Source: Uranotaenia lowii (taxonomy: Eukaryota > Arthropoda > Insecta > Diptera > Culicidae). Taken from it: DNA of 64,000 nt. The notes beneath the pieces were generated by a model. That model searched no databases. It was not told the DNA's origin and worked only from the letters and a program-made list of their open reading frames with translations. This document shows positions 60,451 to 64,000 of the stretch, in pieces; positions within the stretch are counted from its first letter, which is position 1, and the number at the start of each line of letters is the position of its first letter. The stretch spans positions 26,448,002 through 26,512,001 of the forward strand of contig NC_073693.1 in assembly GCF_029784155.1 (NCBI RefSeq). The letters are read 5' to 3'. Made by a program: the position numbers and the translations under genes.

Positions 60451-62472
60451 TAGCAATCATTTGCAATTTTTCAACATATGCTCTAAGAATCTTTAATCAA
60501 ATTTTATTCAAATCATACTCGCAAGAAAAAAAAAAACCCATCTTATCCCGCGGCCTGTCAAGTCAACAGCTGATAAGGCACATTTCGAGCCGAATAAACA
60601 AGAAATAAACCACTCATCACACCCCATCTCGCGAGATGACGGAGCGGATGAAAGCTTCCCTTCCTTCATTCATCTTCACGCCATGCCAGCCACCCCATTA
60701 TCATCGCCATTGTCAAACATCATCGTTGTCGTCATTCAGCTTGTCTTCTCTAAATCAACCCTGAGACACGCCGCGTTGCTTCGTCGTCGTTTATGAACAT
60801 CGAGATAATCGGGCTCCCGCGACAGAAGATTGTTGAATGGCAAGTTCTTGTTGGTGATTCAGGGGTTGAGGGACAATAAAATGACAGACGGACATCAAGA
60901 CAAGATTATCCTCGGTTGATGCTGCTTCCAATTTTGCTTCCCTTCAAGCTTGAGCCGATGTCAGCTGACTCATCTTCAGAATCTTCTGAATACTCAGAAT
61001 AGATACCTCCAAGGGTTGAAAGATGTTGTAATCTCGATGGCAAATCTAGATCATTAGCATCCCCTCGTGGCTTTCCCTTTTTGCGGGAAAGGGGAGAAGA
61101 TTTGTTGAATTTCTATTAGTGGTCAAACTCTTATTTAAAATTAATGTCTGTCGATTTTGGGTTCAAAGGCTCTGCTTTAAAGTTTGCAAATTTGTTTCAG
61201 TTTATTAGCAGTTTTCCTTTTTTCTCAAAATTATCTCATTTTCGCTTTCGATAGAACTTGGCACCCATTCAAATGACCAGGTTTTTCTGGTCGTGAACTA
61301 TTAAAAGGATAGCTTTCTGGAAACTTTGGCCACATAATGAAGTTTCGGAGTCTATAAATTATGGCACTTTGTCGCCACTGTTAATTTATTAACAAGCATT
61401 GATTCTACAGTGTAGAAATGGAAATTTTCCTGGAATTGCACGATAAGCTGAGAAAAAAAATTAATAATCAAAAAATATTATTAGGAAGAAATGAAAAAGG
61501 TCAGACACATTTCAAATGCTCTGGCTTTAATATTAAAATTCTAAAATTTTATACATTTCACTCTTGAAAATGTTTGATACTGGCATAATTAACAAGTTCT
61601 TGCTACCAATTCCTGCAGACTAATTTTAAAATTTATGGTTAAAATCAATAGCCAACTGTTTGAAACCATGAAAAAACTGGTAAAGAAGCATTCTTTTTGT
61701 AATTTTTTTCCGTTCGGTTAAACTTAAAAACTTCAAAGAATTTAAAAAAATACTAAAATTAAATCTATATTTATTTTCCTCTTCCTCGAAGTAGTTCAGT
61801 TTCATTCTAGTTCCAAAATCTTTGAGATTAAAACAGTAAAAGTGTTCTCATGTGATATTTATTAATTGACTTAAAAAAACTCAAGTTTCATAGAGCGTTA
61901 TTTCTCTGAGCCAAAATTATTTTGGAAAATTTACTAGAGGATAAACAAAGGTTTGAAAAAAGTTTGTTTATTTATCCGATATCAATAAATGAAAGTAATA
62001 AATAAAAATTTTCGTCTGATTTTCGAGAAAGTTTTACTAAGACTAAAGGGTAAGCGACACAATTCGATAAATTATTTGGATGCAGATCGAGACACACTTC
62101 CAAATACCTGGATACATTTGTTTTTTAAATATATTACTTTGTCCACGCACTTAAATTTTTCATCCGAATTTGAACATTCAATTCCAGTTCTTAAGTAAGG
62201 ATTTTAGTAAAAATAGGTTTTTAGGAATTTGAGGATAATAGCAAAGGAGTTCTTGTATCGAGCATTGTAATGTCTTTTTTGTCTTTACTATACAGACTTT
62301 TTACTTTGGTTGATTTGTCTCTCTTTTGTTGTGTTATTTCTAGTCCGGAACAAAAATGCGGAATCCTTATAAAATGTCTTTTTTTTTTTAATCAATTTGA
62401 ATAATACTTAAACATTCAAAATTTCTATCCTAGGTTCAAAAATACTGCTAATTTTAGAAGTGGTAAAGAATG
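60451..62472. other. Spacer between minisatellite blocks, with a GC-richer island
   Basis: 60520-61100 is unique and GC-richer, with runs such as TCATCGTTGTCGTCATTC; it resembles non-repetitive regulatory DNA but nothing is diagnostic. 61100-62470 is AT-rich. No gene is recognised. Confidence 0.4.
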
Positions 62473-63270
62473 TGACAGAATTTTACAGAATTTCTATAGA
62501 ATTTTACAGAATTTTACAGAATTTTACAGAATTTTTCAGAATTTAACAGAATTTTACAGAAATTTACAGAATTTTACAGAATTTTAATGAATTTTACAGA
62601 ACTTTACAGAATTTTACAGATTGTACAGAATGTACAGAATAAACAAAAATTTACATAATTTTACAGAATTTTACATAATTTTACATAATTTTTATAGAAT
62701 TTTACAGAATTTTACAGAATTTTACAGAGCTTTAAAGAATTTTATAAAATTTTACTGAATTTTACAGAATTTAACAGAGTTTAAAAGAAATTAACAGAAT
62801 TAAACAGATTTTTTTGAGAATTTTGCAGAGTTTTTCAGAATTTTACAGAATTTAACAGAATGGTTCAGAATTTTTAAGATTTTTCCAGAATTTTACAGAA
62901 ATTTAAAGAATTTCGCAGAATTTCAGATAACTTCACAGAATTTTACAGAACTTTACAGAACGTTACTGAATTCCACAAAATATTTTAGAACATGCCAGAA
63001 TTATACGTAATTTTACACAATTTTACGCAATTTTACACATTTATAAAACTTTACAGGATTTTACAGAATTTTACAGAATTTTACAGAATTTACCAGAATT
63101 TAACAGAATTAAACAGAAATTAACAGAATTTAACAAAATTCAACAGAATTTTACAGAATTTTACAGAATTTTACAGAATTTTACAGAATTACAGAATTTT
63201 ACAGAATTTTACAGAATTTTACAGAAGTTTACAGAATATTACAGAATTTTACAGAATTTAACAGAATATA
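62473..63270. repeat. 10-bp minisatellite block 3
   Basis: About 0.8 kb of the TTTTACAGAA unit in the same orientation as blocks 1 and 2. The cleanest runs are near 62500-62525 and 63140-63240, with decayed units between. Confidence 0.92.
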
Positions 63271-64000
63271 GAAGTATGATCAATGTTCATACGAAACAAT
63301 TGCTGGAACCTTTTTTGAATCCGTCTTTATCCTTTGCGTTGGTACTTTATCGACTCTGCACATACCTGTAAGAAAAAAGAGAGAAAAAAAAACTGTTAAC
63401 TTCCATTCTGATGTGCTTTAAGACGATAGGCTATGAGTATGATTACAGAATAAGGAAACCGTTCACTAGATTATCCTCATCATCATCATTATCGTATCAC
63501 CTCCTGTATCAACTAAACGTCTTCCAATTATCCTATCAATGGCTCAAAGGATGTTGTACCCGATCTCTTTATCGTGTATGAAGCAACAACAAAAAAAAAA
63601 GGTAGAAAAAAAACAGCACCATAAACGAAACGAGATTCCCCTCTCAATGGGCAAATGCCAACAACCAACCGCACGTGATTTCATGAATTAAACTCTACAC
63701 CCTCATCGGCAGAAATCATTCAAGGATTCGCTCGATCCGTTTCAAGTAGACCGCTAACTCATACCATCTCACTCGGTAGCAAGTTAGGTACCTACTTATT
63801 GGTTTCCTAACCATTCATTGTACTTACTTCTTGCTGGTCTGGGCTGGGTCTGGGAAAACGAAATCACTCCCCATGGGATCGATGATGAGCTAAACAATTT
63901 ACATCCCCCCCGCAGCCCAAAACCCCCCCGCTCGCAAAAACTCGGCAAAGTAGAGGAAGTAAAAAGAAACCAGCTCAATCGTTCAATAGCAATAGGTGCC
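63271..64000. other. Unique GC-richer DNA at the window end
   Basis: Mixed-composition unique sequence with a CATCATCATCATT run near 63478 and C-rich stretches near 63904-63930. Short open frames only; no gene is recognised. It may continue beyond the window. Confidence 0.4.

Overview
The window looks like a gene-poor piece of an insect nuclear chromosome, most probably from a mosquito. The evidence is strong AT richness with long A and T runs, tRNA-derived SINEs, two kinds of non-LTR retrotransposon, hAT, piggyBac-like and TA-flanked inverted-repeat elements, and a large amount of simple satellite DNA. The mosquito assignment is inference from this repeat content; nothing in the sequence names the species. 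I found no convincing host protein-coding gene, no canonical tRNA or rRNA gene and no CRISPR. The only recognisable proteins are broken retrotransposon proteins.

Layout. 1-11.9 kb: AT-rich DNA with a duplicated 341-bp block (1-341 and 4487-4827), several inverted-repeat elements (1154-1373, 2500-2972, 4951-6018), a tRNA-derived SINE (6221-6405), a perfect 19-bp hairpin (6654-6702) and fragments of other repeats. 11.9-16.9 kb: an almost uninterrupted array of about 550 copies of the 9-bp unit TGACAAAAA. 17-20 kb: a quieter stretch with a nine-unit satellite outlier at 19.28 kb. 20.1-25.1 kb: a broken non-LTR retrotransposon on the minus strand, split by a 2131-bp hAT-type element with an exact 8-bp target duplication; the hAT itself contains a foldback repeat, giving three levels of nesting. 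25.7-30.1 kb: a GGTTGCC-ended element, a solo hAT end, a 2.2-kb insertion between 26-bp direct repeats with an (AAGCT)4 tail that hosts a nested 3' fragment of an RTE-like retrotransposon, and a 154-bp piggyBac-like MITE. 30-52 kb: alternating AT-rich DNA and GC-richer unique islands, with three TA-flanked elements of about 0.9-1.0 kb (38.2, 42.2 and 45.9 kb), a second SINE with a clear target duplication (40.06 kb), and a reverse-oriented nonamer array (47.3 kb). 52.3-63.3 kb: three blocks of a diverged 10-bp minisatellite, unit TTTTACAGAA, the middle one with a 250-bp higher-order repeat.

The longest open frames, about 1680 codons on the plus strand and 1655 on the minus strand, lie entirely in the nonamer satellite. 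They exist because the 9-bp unit has no stop in five of six frames, so I do not call them genes. The GC-richer islands at about 10.2-11.1, 17.1-17.8, 30.1-31.2, 40.5-42.1, 47.7-49.0, 55.8-57.3, 60.5-61.1 and 63.3-64.0 kb are the places where host regulatory DNA or small exons could hide, but I recognise no product in them. I did not find a coherent new multi-gene system. The most unusual content is the satellite architecture and the nested, datable transposon insertions.
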